From Paraburkholderia guartelaensis (GTDB lineage: Bacteria; Pseudomonadota; Gammaproteobacteria; Burkholderiales; Burkholderiaceae), in the NCBI RefSeq assembly GCF_004353905.1, contig NZ_SMOD01000002.1:372001-436000 (forward strand): a stretch of 64,000 bases of DNA, in the 5' to 3' direction. The position numbers and the translations under genes are program-made. A model generated the notes under the pieces. The model did not search any database. It had not been told where the DNA came from and was given only the letters and a program-made list of their open reading frames with translations. Positions 1 to 8,652 of the stretch are shown here, in pieces. Positions within the stretch are counted from its first letter, which is position 1, and each line of letters starts with the position of its first letter.

Positions 1-855
1 CGCATGCTGAGCGACATCGAAGAAGCGTTCGGCTTCCGGCTCTTCGAGCGCAACGCGCGCGGCATGCAGCCCACCGCGCTCGGCGTCGTCACGCTCGCCT
101 ACGCGCGCCGCGCGCTCGCCGAACTCACGCGCTTTGCCGAAGACCTCGACGTGAAGCGTCGCGGCGGTCACGGCCAGCTCACCGTCGGCGCGATCATGGG
201 CGCCGCGCCCGACTTGCTCGCGCAAGCCGTCGCCACGCTCAAGACCGAGCGGCCGCTGCTGCACGTGCGCATCCTCGGCGAAACGAGCGACCAGGTCGTG
301 CAGCTGCTGCATCGCCGCGAAGTCGATCTCGCCCTCGGGCGCCTCACCACGCCGCTGCAGCACAACGATTTCAGCTTCGAACCGATCGCGCGAGAAACGC
401 TCGTGCTCGTGGTGCGTGCGCGCCATCCGCTTGCGCGGCGCGAACAGGTCACGCTCGCGGAACTGATGGACTGGCCGTGGGTGGCGCAGCCCATTACGAG
501 TCCCGCGCGTGAGCTGTTCGAAGGCGAACTCGCGCGCGCCGGTCTCGGCACGCCCGCCAATCTCACCGAGTCGGCCTCGATCTTCGCCACGCTGCAACTG
601 CTCGAAAGCTTCGACGCCGTGGCCATGCTGCCCGAGTCGGTCGTGCGAGACCATGTGCGTGGCAAGCTGCTCGTCGTGCTGCCGCTCGAAATCGGCAAGA
701 GCCTGCCGGGCTACGGCGTGCTCACGCGCAAGAACGAGCCGCTCGCCGAGCCCGCCGAGCATTTCGTCGGCTTGCTGCGGCGCTTTTCGCAGCCCTTCAA
801 GATGGACGATATCGCTCACGATGGTTCGCACGCGGCCGTGCTCGCTCCTCATTGA
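1..855 (+). CDS. LysR-family transcriptional regulator, 5'-truncated by window edge
   Basis: The reading frame is open from base 1 and ends with TGA at 853-855; 284 residues are visible. It opens inside the winged-helix DNA-binding domain, in the part after the recognition helix (LSDIEEAFGFRLFER, then PTALG), which is typical of LysR residues 35-60, so the true start is left of the window. The rest is the periplasmic-binding-protein-like effector domain. The gene converges on the L-rhamnose operon with only 18 bp between stop codons. It could regulate that operon, but convergence is no proof and its effector is unknown. Confidence 0.9.
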   Translation, partial: RMLSDIEEAFGFRLFERNARGMQPTALGVVTLAYARRALAELTRFAEDLDVKRRGGHGQLTVGAIMGAAPDLLAQAVATLKTERPLLHVRILGETSDQVVQLLHRREVDLALGRLTTPLQHNDFSFEPIARETLVLVVRARHPLARREQVTLAELMDWPWVAQPITSPARELFEGELARAGLGTPANLTESASIFATLQLLESFDAVAMLPESVVRDHVRGKLLVVLPLEIGKSLPGYGVLTRKNEPLAEPAEHFVGLLRRFSQPFKMDDIAHDGSHAAVLAPH

Positions 856-873
856 TACGCGTGGGCCCAGGGC

Positions 874-1656
874 TCACTGCAGATTCACGAAAAGCCCGCC
901 GTCGACGAGCAGCGCTGCGCCCGTCACGTAGCGCGCACGATCCGAGGCGAGAAACACCACGCATTCAGCCACGTCCTCGGGCGCGCCCAGCCGCCCGAGC
1001 GGAATGCGCTTTTCGAAGTACGCGCGCTTCTCTTCATCGCTCAGGTCTTCGGCGTTCAGGTCGGTGGCGATGGTGCCCGGCATCACCGAATTGCAGCGTA
1101 TGCCGTAGGGCCCAAGCGCAATCGCACACGACTGCATGAGCGAATGCACGCCGGCCTTGGTGGGCGTGTAGTGCGTCTGCATGCCGCCGCCCACTAGCGC
1201 GCTGATCGAACTCGTCGCCACGATCGCGCCGCCCGTGCCCTGCTCCTTCATTTGCCGCGCAACGGCCTGCGTCACGTAGAACGCGCCGTTCAGGTTCACG
1301 CCGATCGTGCGTTCGAGCACGGCGGGCGGCATGTCGAGAAACGAATGGAACGGGCAGATACCCGCATTGCTGGCGAGCACATCGACCTTGCCGAAGCGCT
1401 CCACCGTCTGGCGCACGAGATCCACGCCCGTTTGCGGCGCGGCCACGTTGCCTTCCAGCGCGATCGCGCGGCGCCCTAGCCGCTCGATCTCGCCCAGCAC
1501 CTCGTCGATCGCCGAGCGGCGGCCGTATGAGGCGTCGTTGTCGCCCCAGTAGTTGATCGCGACATCGGCGCCCTCGCGGGCACTCGCAATCGCAATGGCG
1601 CGGCCAATGCCGCGCGAACCGCCGGTGACGATCACCACCTTGTCCTTGAGCAGCAC
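874..1656 (-). CDS. L-rhamnose 1-dehydrogenase (SDR family)
   Basis: Short-chain dehydrogenase of 260 residues predicted to oxidise L-rhamnose to L-rhamnono-lactone, step 1 of the non-phosphorylating rhamnose pathway. The cofactor motif TGGSRGIG lies at 11-18, NAG at 97-99, the catalytic Ser at about 150-152, and Tyr163/Lys167 form YxxxK. The segments NAGICPFHSFLDMP (97-110) and the C-terminal DGGLFVNLQ are characteristic of known L-rhamnose dehydrogenases as I recall them. The start is GTG at 1656 with AGGAG about 7 bases upstream. It is the last gene of the operon, 53 bp after rhamnonate dehydratase, which strongly supports the substrate call. Generic sugar SDR is the alternative. Confidence 0.88.
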   Translation of the reverse strand: MLLKDKVVIVTGGSRGIGRAIAIASAREGADVAINYWGDNDASYGRRSAIDEVLGEIERLGRRAIALEGNVAAPQTGVDLVRQTVERFGKVDVLASNAGICPFHSFLDMPPAVLERTIGVNLNGAFYVTQAVARQMKEQGTGGAIVATSSISALVGGGMQTHYTPTKAGVHSLMQSCAIALGPYGIRCNSVMPGTIATDLNAEDLSDEEKRAYFEKRIPLGRLGAPEDVAECVVFLASDRARYVTGAALLVDGGLFVNLQ

Positions 1657-1709
1657 GTGTTTCTCCTCGTAGCTTGTGATGAGCCTCGATTAGTGCGCGT
1701 TCAGTGCGC

Positions 1710-2888
1710 CTAGTGCGTATAGGGCCGCGAAAGTTTGCAGTCCGGATTGAGTCGCACGCCGAAGCCCGGCGCGTCCGGCACCTTGAGCCGTCCTTTCACC
1801 GGCACCGGTTCGTCGAGCAGCAGCGGCGTGAACATCGGCACCACCTTGTCGGCCTTCGGCGCCATCATGAGGAATTCCGCGAACGGCGAGTTATGGCGCG
1901 TCACGACGAAGTGGTAGCTGTACACCGAGGAGCCGTGCGGCACGACCAGCACATTGTGAGCGTCGGCGAGCGCCGAAATCTTGATGAGTTCGGTCATGCC
2001 CCCGCACCAGTTCACGTCGGGCTGGATCAGGTCGCAGCAGCCCATTTCCAGCAGCATGCGAAAGCCCCAGCGCGTGGCCTCGTGCTCGCCGGTCGAAACC
2101 ATCATGCCGCGCGGCACATTGCGGCGCAGTTCGGCATAGCCCCAGTAGTCGTCGGGCGGCAGGCATTCCTCGATCCACTTGAGGTCGTACTCTTTCGCGG
2201 CCTGGGCGAGGCGCGTCGCATAGCGCACGTCGAGGCTCATCCAGCAGTCGTACATGAGCCAGAAGTCGTCGCCCACGCGCTCGCGCATCGTGGCGAGCAG
2301 TTCGAGGTTCTTTCTGAGGCCCTCCTCGCCTTCGGCCGGACCATGCAGCAGCGGCAGCTTGCCGCCGATGAAGCCCATTTCCTTCGCGAGATCGGGCCGC
2401 GCGCCGGTGGCGTAGAACATCAGCTCGTCGCGCACGGGGCCGCCGAGCAGCTGATACACGGGTTCCTTGCGGATCTGCCCGAGCAGGTCCCATAGCGCGA
2501 GATCGACGCCCGAGATGGTGTTGAGCACGACACCCTTGCGGCCGTAGTAGAGCGTGGCGTAGTACATCTGATCCCACATCTTCTCGATGTCGGTCACACG
2601 CTGCCCTTCGAGAAAGCGCGCGAGATGCTTCTCGACGATGAATGCGCCGATCTCGCCGCCCGTGGTCACGGCAAAACCCACGGTGCCGTCGCTCGCCTCG
2701 ATTTCCACGACGAGTGTGCCGAGCACGTCGATGCCGAACGAGCGGCGGCTCTGACGATACTCGGGATAGCGCGCCATCGGCGTGGAAATATGGTCGTCGA
2801 TCCAGTGGCCGTCGGGTTGATCGTGATAGTCGGCGCCGCCGCCGCGCACGGTGAAGGCTCGCACGTGTTTGATGGTTGGCATGGCCAT
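1710..2888 (-). CDS. rhmD: L-rhamnonate dehydratase (enolase superfamily)
   Basis: Dehydrates L-rhamnonate to 2-keto-3-deoxy-L-rhamnonate (KDR) in the cytoplasm with Mg2+. The protein has 392 residues, near the family's usual 390-405. Predicted metal ligands are Asp214 (LMYDCW), Glu240 (WIEE) and Glu268 (STGEHE); His318 (VPHGSS) with Asp291 forms the general-base dyad of the rhamnonate-dehydratase branch. The N-terminal capping domain occupies about 1-130 and the barrel follows. Start ATG at 2888 has AGGAG about 9 bases upstream; a second in-frame ATG lies two codons in. It sits 24 bp downstream of the transporter gene, inside a five-gene operon whose enzymes are successive pathway steps. Confidence 0.93.
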   Translation of the reverse strand: MAMPTIKHVRAFTVRGGGADYHDQPDGHWIDDHISTPMARYPEYRQSRRSFGIDVLGTLVVEIEASDGTVGFAVTTGGEIGAFIVEKHLARFLEGQRVTDIEKMWDQMYYATLYYGRKGVVLNTISGVDLALWDLLGQIRKEPVYQLLGGPVRDELMFYATGARPDLAKEMGFIGGKLPLLHGPAEGEEGLRKNLELLATMRERVGDDFWLMYDCWMSLDVRYATRLAQAAKEYDLKWIEECLPPDDYWGYAELRRNVPRGMMVSTGEHEATRWGFRMLLEMGCCDLIQPDVNWCGGMTELIKISALADAHNVLVVPHGSSVYSYHFVVTRHNSPFAEFLMMAPKADKVVPMFTPLLLDEPVPVKGRLKVPDAPGFGVRLNPDCKLSRPYTH

Positions 2889-2912
2889 GTTACGTAGCTC
2901 CTGGGTAGAGGA

Positions 2913-4283
2913 TTAGCGCGCGCGCCGCACGGGCGGCTCGAACGAGCGAGCCGCCGGCGCAACGGCGCGCGGCGCGACGACAAGAATGAGCAGCGCGGCG
3001 GCAATGCTCGCAAGACCGAGCAATTCGAGGCCCGCCGCGTGGGAAGCAAAGTTTCGGTCGGCGGCGGCGCGCAGCATCGGCGCGATGAAGCCGCCCAGAC
3101 CGCCGAGCGAATTGATGAGTGCGATGCCGCTGGCCGAGGCGGCGCCCGCGAGATCGCGCGCCGGGAAGGTCCAGAAGAGCGGCTGCGCCGCGATGAAGCC
3201 GCTCGCCGCGCAGCACAGGCCGAGCATCGCGATGATTGCGCCCGCGGTGCCGCCAAGGCCTCCCGCGAGGCCCGAGACAGCGATGCCGACACCCGACATC
3301 ACGAGCAGGCGCGCAGCCCATGCGCGATGCCCTCCGAGGCGGTCCGCGCGGCGCGGCACGATCCACGTGAGCGCCACGGCGCACAGCCAGGGCACGGCCG
3401 CGAGCAGGCCCACCTTCAAGCCCACGGATGCGCCCACGAGCGAGGCCACCTGTTGCGGCAAAAAGAAGATCACGCCGTACACGCTCATCTGGATCAGCGC
3501 ATAGATGCCGGCATAGGCGAGCACGCGGCGGTCGAACAATGCGGCGAGCGCATCGCGCGGGCCGTGCGCGGCGGCTTCACGCGCGTCGAGCTGGATCGCG
3601 CCTGTGAGCGCGCGGCGCTCGTCGGGGGAGAGCCAGCGCGCGTCCTCGGGCTTGTCGACGAGATACCAGAAGGCCCACACGCCCACTGCCGAAGCCAGGC
3701 CGCCTTCCACGAGAAAGAGCCACTTCCAGCCCGCCAGCCCGAAGGTGCCGTGCATGTCGAGCAGAAGCCCCGACAATGGTCCGCCGAAGATGAACGCCAA
3801 CGGCGCGCCAAAATAAAACACGCCGATGGCGCGCGCCCGCGAGGATTGCGGAAACCACTGCGTGAGGTAATAGATGATGCCGGGGAAGAAACCCGCTTCG
3901 GCCACGCCCAGCAGGAATCGCAGCACATAGAATGAAGTGGGCGATTGCACCCACGCCATCGCCGCGGAAATCAAACCCCACGTGACCATGATGCGGCACA
4001 TCCAGATGCGCGCGCCCACGCGATGCAGCGCGAGATTGCTCGGCACTTCGAAAAGCGCGTAGCCGACAAAGAACACGCCCGCGCCGAAAGCGAATGCCGC
4101 GTCCGAAAGGCCCGCATCGTGCAACAGCGCCTTTTGCGCGAAGCCGATGTTCGCGCGGTCGAGAAACGCGAGCACGTACATCAAGAGCAGGAAAGGCAAA
4201 AGGCGGCGCATGGCCTTGCGGCCCGCGGCTTCTGCCAGCGTAGGTGCCAGCCTGGGTGCCTGGGTAGGTGCCTCGATCGACAT
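2913..4283 (-). CDS. MFS transporter, ACS family, probable L-rhamnonate/rhamnose uptake
   Basis: 456-residue major facilitator protein with about 12 hydrophobic segments and a central hydrophilic loop near residues 190-240. The first membrane segment ends with FLDRANIGFA, a hallmark of the anion:cation symporter (ACS) family that includes glucarate, galactonate and rhamnonate (RhmT-type) transporters. Start at 4283 was chosen because AGGAG lies 8 bases upstream; an ATG 33 bases earlier has no comparable site. Its place between KDR dehydrogenase and rhamnonate dehydratase argues for a rhamnose-pathway sugar acid as substrate. Exact substrate is inferred. Confidence 0.87.
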   Translation of the reverse strand: MSIEAPTQAPRLAPTLAEAAGRKAMRRLLPFLLLMYVLAFLDRANIGFAQKALLHDAGLSDAAFAFGAGVFFVGYALFEVPSNLALHRVGARIWMCRIMVTWGLISAAMAWVQSPTSFYVLRFLLGVAEAGFFPGIIYYLTQWFPQSSRARAIGVFYFGAPLAFIFGGPLSGLLLDMHGTFGLAGWKWLFLVEGGLASAVGVWAFWYLVDKPEDARWLSPDERRALTGAIQLDAREAAAHGPRDALAALFDRRVLAYAGIYALIQMSVYGVIFFLPQQVASLVGASVGLKVGLLAAVPWLCAVALTWIVPRRADRLGGHRAWAARLLVMSGVGIAVSGLAGGLGGTAGAIIAMLGLCCAASGFIAAQPLFWTFPARDLAGAASASGIALINSLGGLGGFIAPMLRAAADRNFASHAAGLELLGLASIAAALLILVVAPRAVAPAARSFEPPVRRAR

Positions 4284-4377
4284 CGATGTCTCCTGTCGGC
4301 GCTCTTCTCTTACCACCGCGCCGTTATCGTGATCCCGCGCGTTGTCCGGCCGATGCGCGCGGGTCGTGCTTCCCGCC

Positions 4378-5130
4378 TCAGTATGTCGCGCGTCCGCCCG
4401 AAAGATCGAATACCGAGCCGGTGCTGAACGCGCAGTCTTCCGTCGTGAGCCAGACGATCATCGCGGCCGCCTCGTCCGGCATGAGGAAGCGGTTCATCGG
4501 GATCTTCGCGAGCATGTAGTCGATATGCTGCTGCGACATCGAATCGAAAATCTCGGTCTTGGCCGCCGCCGGCGTCACGGCATTGACGAGCACGCCCTTC
4601 GTGGCAAGCTCCTTGCCGAGCGACTTGGTCAGCCCGATGAGCCCGGCCTTCGATGCACTGTAGTGCGAAGCATTCGGATTGCCTTCCTTGCCGGCCACCG
4701 AGGCGATATTGACGATGCGCCCGTAGCCCTGCTCGATCATGCGCGGCACCACGGCGCGGCAGGTGAGGTAGCTGCCGATCAGATTTACTTCGATTACGCG
4801 GCGCCACACGTCTACGGGCAGTTCCCACGTGAGGCCATTGCCGCCCGTGATGCCCGCGCTGTTCACGAGCGCGTGAATCGCGCCGTGCGTTTTCACGGTT
4901 TGCTGTGCGGCCGCCTCGACCGAGGCTTCGTCGGTCAACTCGACCGTCACCACCGAAACGTTGCCCAGCTCCGACAACTCGGCGCGCGCGCGTTCGAGCC
5001 GTTCGGCGTCGATGTCCCAGAGCGCGACCGACGCGCCCGAACGCAATGCCCGCTGCGCCACGGCATAACCCAGACCGCGCGCGCCGCCCGTCACGACCAT
5101 CACGCGATTGTTCAGATCCAGTTGATTCAT
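4378..5130 (-). CDS. SDR oxidoreductase, probable 2-keto-3-deoxy-L-rhamnonate 4-dehydrogenase
   Basis: 250-residue short-chain dehydrogenase with GGARGLG at 15-21, Ser144 and Tyr157/Lys161. In the diketo-hydrolase rhamnose pathway an SDR oxidises KDR to 2,4-diketo-3-deoxy-L-rhamnonate, and this gene is translationally coupled (ATGA, 4-bp overlap) to the FAH-fold hydrolase that acts on that product. Start ATG at 5130 has AAGGAGG upstream, lying inside the end of the hydrolase gene. A 94-bp gap separates it from the transporter. SDR sequence alone cannot fix the substrate; the call rests on the complete neighbouring pathway. Confidence 0.82.
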   Translation of the reverse strand: MNQLDLNNRVMVVTGGARGLGYAVAQRALRSGASVALWDIDAERLERARAELSELGNVSVVTVELTDEASVEAAAQQTVKTHGAIHALVNSAGITGGNGLTWELPVDVWRRVIEVNLIGSYLTCRAVVPRMIEQGYGRIVNIASVAGKEGNPNASHYSASKAGLIGLTKSLGKELATKGVLVNAVTPAAAKTEIFDSMSQQHIDYMLAKIPMNRFLMPDEAAAMIVWLTTEDCAFSTGSVFDLSGGRATY

Positions 5131-5990
5131 TGCGCCTGCCCTCCTTGTTCCGCCACGAGGCGTTGCTGTTGTTCGCCCAGGCCGCTCACGCCCAGCCGCA
5201 TGGTCTGTCCCGCGCGCAAATAGATGGGCTCCGGCTTCTGCCCCATGCCGACGCCCGGCGGCGTGCCGGTCGAGATCACGTCGCCAGGCTGCAGGCTCAT
5301 GAACTGGCTGATATACGAAACGAGCGTGGCCACGTCGAAGATCATCGTGCGCGTATTGCCGTTCTGGTAGCGTTTGCCGTCGACTTCGAGCCACATGTCG
5401 AGCGCCTGCGGGTCGGCGATCTCGTCGCGCGTGACGAGCCAGGGGCCGAGCGGCGCGAAGGTGTCGTAGCCCTTGCCCTTGTCCCACTGGCCGCCGCGCT
5501 CGATCTGCCATGCGCGCTCGGAGACATCGTTGACCACGCAATAACCGGCCACATAGTCGAGCGCGCGCTCGCGCGGCACGTTGCGCGCTTCTTCGCCGAT
5601 CACGACGCCCAGCTCGACTTCCCAGTCGACCTTCTTCGCGCCCGGCGGAATCAGCACGTCGTCATTCGGGCCGGTGATGGAACTCGTTGCCTTGAGGAAG
5701 AGCACGGGCTCCGTGGGCACAGGCATGTTCGATTCGGCGGCGTGGTCGGAATAATTGAGGCCCACGCAGACGATCTTGCCGACGCTGCCCACGCACGGAC
5801 CCAGGCGGGTGTCGGCGGGAACGAGCGGCAAGGCGGCGAGATCGCAGCTGGCGAGTTGGCGCAGCGCGGCCGAACCTAGACCTTTGCCCGCCACGTCCGG
5901 CGTGACACTGGAGAGATCGCGCACGCGCCCCTCGTTATCGATCACACCCGGCTTTTCAGCCCCCTTACTGCCCCAACGGACCAGCTTCAT
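5127..5990 (-). CDS. FAH-family hydrolase, probable 2,4-diketo-3-deoxy-L-rhamnonate hydrolase
   Basis: 287-residue fumarylacetoacetate-hydrolase-fold enzyme. In the alternative rhamnose pathway (LRA6-type) it cleaves the C-C bond of 2,4-diketo-3-deoxy-L-rhamnonate to pyruvate and L-lactate. The metal-binding region shows Glu124 and Glu126 in VDWEVELG and Asp155 in CVVNDVSERAWQ; His83 (YSDHA) precedes it. Start ATG at 5990 has AGGAG upstream; the open frame continues further 5' but without a ribosome site. It is the first gene of the operon, preceded by an inverted repeat (6004-6033) and the glpF terminator. Other FAH-fold hydrolases look similar, so context decides. Confidence 0.85.
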   Translation of the reverse strand: MKLVRWGSKGAEKPGVIDNEGRVRDLSSVTPDVAGKGLGSAALRQLASCDLAALPLVPADTRLGPCVGSVGKIVCVGLNYSDHAAESNMPVPTEPVLFLKATSSITGPNDDVLIPPGAKKVDWEVELGVVIGEEARNVPRERALDYVAGYCVVNDVSERAWQIERGGQWDKGKGYDTFAPLGPWLVTRDEIADPQALDMWLEVDGKRYQNGNTRTMIFDVATLVSYISQFMSLQPGDVISTGTPPGVGMGQKPEPIYLRAGQTMRLGVSGLGEQQQRLVAEQGGQAQ

Positions 5991-6003
5991 GCGGCGTCTC
6001 CTG

Positions 6004-6033
6004 ATATTGGAATGGATCGTTGACAGCCAATAT
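6004..6033. promoter_or_regulatory. Inverted repeat upstream of the rhamnose operon
   Basis: ATATTGG (6004-6010) and CCAATAT (6027-6033) form a perfect 7-bp inverted repeat with a 16-bp spacer, starting 14 bp upstream of the first operon ATG (5990). This position suits a repressor operator or activator site. No protein is assigned; the LysR at the left edge is one candidate. Confidence 0.4.
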
Positions 6034-6136
6034 AGGTGTGCCGCGATAGCCGAACAATCCGAAAGCCGCATGAGGCGATAGCGAAACCGGATCGCGCCCT
6101 TTGTCGCGTTATGCGTCGTGGGTACGCGGAAAAACA

Positions 6137-6170
6137 AAAGCCCGCGAACGCCGTGGCGTACGCGGGCTTT
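6137..6170 (-). terminator. Rho-independent terminator after glpF
   Basis: A perfect 10-bp stem (AAAGCCCGCG with CGCGGGCTTT) whose loop can itself pair (ACGCC/GGCGT), followed on the minus strand by TTGTTTTTCC. It ends the glp transcript and insulates the rhamnose operon promoter on its far side. Confidence 0.85.
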
Positions 6171-6227
6171 GTGCACTGCAACGCGCCTGGCTCGCAGGCG
6201 CGCTACGGGGCAACTCGGTGAGCGCGG

Positions 6228-6944
6228 TTAGTGCATCGCGTGCAGGTAATGATAGAGACCGGCCGCAGCGGCACCGCCGGCAAGCGGCCCGAACACCGGA
6301 ATCCACGCATAGCGCCAGTCGCTGTCGCGCTTGCCCGGGATCGGCAGCAGCGCGTGCATGATGCGCGGCGACAGATCGCGCGCCGGGCTCATCGCGTAGC
6401 CGGTCGGGCCGCCGAGCGAAATGCCGATGCCGAGCACGAGCAAGCCCACAGGCAACGCGTCGAGCGCGCCGAGTCCCACCTGCGGCGAGGCCAGATAGAG
6501 CACGCCGAGGATCAGCACGAAGGTGCAGATCGCTTCCGTCAACACGTTGTGCCGCTTGCTGCGAATAGCGGGGGCCGTGCAAAACACCGCGAGCTTGATA
6601 TCCGGGTCGGCTTCGTTCGCAAAGTGCTGTCGATAGGCAAGCCACACGAGCAGGGCGCCCGCCATACCGCCGAGCATCTGCGCCGCGATATAACCTCCGA
6701 CCTTCGACCACGCGAACTTGCCCGCGAGCGCGAGGCTGATCGTGACGATCGGGTTGAGGTGCGCGCCGCTGAACGAGGCAGTCACGTAGACCGCCACGAA
6801 CACGGCCATGGCCCAGCCCATCACGATGACGATGAGGTCGGCGCCCTTGCCCTTCGTTTTTGCCAGCAGCACGTTTGCAACGGCGCCGTTACCGAGCAGC
6901 ACGAGAATGGCCGTGCCAATGAATTCCGCAATATAGGGTGACAT
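6228..6944 (-). CDS. glpF: Glycerol uptake facilitator, MIP/aquaporin family
   Basis: 238-residue six-helix channel protein of the inner membrane, for facilitated entry of glycerol. Two half-helix motifs are present but altered: the first is NPI at residues 64-66 instead of NPA, the second is SPA at 186-188 instead of NPA, followed by RD as in aquaglyceroporins. Surrounding residues (SGAHL before motif 1, GGPTGYAM before motif 2, then RDLSPR) are otherwise typical of GlpF. The gene is last in the run glpR-glpD-glpK-glpF, 113 bp after glpK, and is followed by a strong terminator. Function is supported by context despite the changed motifs. Confidence 0.92.
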   Translation of the reverse strand: MSPYIAEFIGTAILVLLGNGAVANVLLAKTKGKGADLIVIVMGWAMAVFVAVYVTASFSGAHLNPIVTISLALAGKFAWSKVGGYIAAQMLGGMAGALLVWLAYRQHFANEADPDIKLAVFCTAPAIRSKRHNVLTEAICTFVLILGVLYLASPQVGLGALDALPVGLLVLGIGISLGGPTGYAMSPARDLSPRIMHALLPIPGKRDSDWRYAWIPVFGPLAGGAAAAGLYHYLHAMH

Positions 6945-7057
6945 GATTGTCGTAGTCTCTCTCTGCCCGCGCGGTGCATGCGCACGAAGCGCATGCGATC
7001 CCGCTGCGGGTTATGTTAATTAGTTATGCTTGTATGTTGTAAAACTGACTGCGCTGC

Positions 7058-8560
7058 TCAGTGCGAGTCGTCCGCCCAGGCCTTGGCCGCGCGCACCGCA
7101 CGCTGCCAGCCTGCGCGACAGGCGTCCACCTGCGCGCCCTGCATCGACGGCGCGAAACGACGGTCGAGCTTCCACTGGCTCTGCAGTTCGCCCACGTTCT
7201 GCCAGTAGCCGGTTGCGAGGCCTGCGAGGTAGGCCGCGCCGAGCGCCGTGGTTTCGGTGATCTTCGGACGCACCGCATCCACGCCGAGCAGATCCGCCTG
7301 GAACTGCATGAGCAGGTTGTTCGCGCTCGCGCCGCCGTCCACGCGCAGCTCGCCCACGCTGATGCCCGAATCCGCTTCCATCGCCGCCAGCACGTCGAGC
7401 GACTGGTACGCGATCGAATCGAGCGCCGCGCGCGCGAGATGCGCCGAAGTCGTGCCGCGCGTCACGCCGAACAGCGTGCCGCGTGCGTGCGCATTCCAGT
7501 GCGGCGCGCCGAGGCCCGCGAACGCCGGCACGAGGTACACACCATCCGTATGCGGCACGCTTGCGGCGAGCGCTTCGATTTCCGGCGCACTCTTGATGAT
7601 GCCCATGCCGTCGCGCAGCCACTGCACCACGGCGCCCGCGATGAAGATGCTGCCTTCGAGCGCATAGTTGACCTCGTCGCCGATCTGCCAGGCGATGGTC
7701 GTGACGAGGTTGTTCTTCGACTCGATGGGCTTCGTGCCCGTGTTCATCATCAGGAAGCAGCCCGTGCCGTAGGTGTTCTTCACCATGCCCGTGCTCGTGC
7801 ACATCTGGCCGAACATCGCGGCCTGCTGGTCGCCCGCGATGCCGGCCAGCGGGATCTTCGAGGCGAACACCGTGGTCTTGGTCGGACCATAAATTTCGGA
7901 TGACGAACGGACTTCGGGCAGCATGCTGCGCGGAATTTCGAGCGCGTCGAGCAGCTCGTCGTCCCATTGGCGCGTGTGAATATTGAAGAGCATGGTGCGC
8001 GACGCATTCGTCACGTCGGTCACGTGCAGTTCGTGCTTCGTGAAGTTCCACACGAGCCAGCTGTCCACGGTGCCGAACGCGAGCTTGCCTTGACGCGCTT
8101 TTTCGCGTGCACCGGGCACGTTGTCGAGAATCCAGCGAATCTTGGTTGCCGAGAAGTACGAATCGATCGGCAGACCCGTTTTCGCACGCACTTTCTCTTC
8201 GAGGCCGCGCGCCTTGAGCGAGTCGCAGAAGTCGGCCGTGCGGCGGTCCTGCCACACGATGGCGTTATAGATGGGATGGCCCGTCTCCCGGTCCCAGACA
8301 ATCGTCGTCTCGCGCTGGTTAGTAATGCCGATCGCGGCGATGTTGGTGCCGTTCATGCCGGCGCGCGTCACGGCCTCGGCGGCAACGCCCGCCTGCGTCG
8401 ACCAGATTTCCTGCGGATCGTGCTCGACCCAGCCCGGCTGCGGATAAATCTGTTCGAACTCTTTCTGGGCGACCGAAACGATGTTGCCCTGGCGGTCGAA
8501 AAGCATGGCGCGCGAACTCGTGGTGCCCTGGTCGAGCGCAAGAATGTACTGTTCCTGCAT
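7058..8560 (-). CDS. glpK: Glycerol kinase
   Basis: Phosphorylates glycerol to sn-glycerol 3-phosphate using ATP. About 500 residues, the family's usual length, with the FGGY-kinase phosphate motif DQGTTSSRA near the N-terminus and the GTG..LMMNTG and GGASANN segments of the second domain. The start at 8560 was preferred to the ATG three codons earlier (8569) because GGAG is spaced 9 bases from it, whereas it abuts the earlier ATG. It lies between glpD and glpF on the same strand. Confidence 0.96.
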   Translation of the reverse strand: MQEQYILALDQGTTSSRAMLFDRQGNIVSVAQKEFEQIYPQPGWVEHDPQEIWSTQAGVAAEAVTRAGMNGTNIAAIGITNQRETTIVWDRETGHPIYNAIVWQDRRTADFCDSLKARGLEEKVRAKTGLPIDSYFSATKIRWILDNVPGAREKARQGKLAFGTVDSWLVWNFTKHELHVTDVTNASRTMLFNIHTRQWDDELLDALEIPRSMLPEVRSSSEIYGPTKTTVFASKIPLAGIAGDQQAAMFGQMCTSTGMVKNTYGTGCFLMMNTGTKPIESKNNLVTTIAWQIGDEVNYALEGSIFIAGAVVQWLRDGMGIIKSAPEIEALAASVPHTDGVYLVPAFAGLGAPHWNAHARGTLFGVTRGTTSAHLARAALDSIAYQSLDVLAAMEADSGISVGELRVDGGASANNLLMQFQADLLGVDAVRPKITETTALGAAYLAGLATGYWQNVGELQSQWKLDRRFAPSMQGAQVDACRAGWQRAVRAAKAWADDSH

Positions 8561-8591
8561 GTCTCTCATCTCCGTCTGTACTAGTTGTGAT

Positions 8592-8614
8592 CACGCGCCG
8601 CGGGACGGCGCGTG
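8592..8614. other. Perfect 9-bp hairpin between glpD and glpK
   Basis: CACGCGCCG (8592-8600) and CGGCGCGTG (8606-8614) pair perfectly around a 5-base loop. There is no U-tract in either direction, so it is not a classic terminator. It may stabilise or process the glpD-glpK transcript. Confidence 0.45.
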
Positions 8615-8652
8615 GGGGGTACGTGCTTCACCTTGCGTGATGCCGGCGAACT

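Noticed and set aside
1704..2495. Long plus-strand open frame opposite rhamnonate dehydratase
   Set aside because: Composition mirrors the GC3 bias of the real minus-strand gene; no ribosome site and no recognisable protein. The enolase-family gene explains the region.
4310..5541. Upstream extension of the KDR dehydrogenase frame to 5541
   Set aside because: The extension lies inside the FAH hydrolase gene and is not SDR-like; ATG 5130 has AAGGAGG and the SDR fold starts there.
5991..6176. Longer start for the FAH-family hydrolase at 6176
   Set aside because: The added 62 residues overlap the glpF terminator and the inverted repeat and have no family similarity.
8592..8614. Terminator between glpD and glpK
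   Set aside because: Perfect stem but no U-tract on either strand; recorded only as a hairpin.
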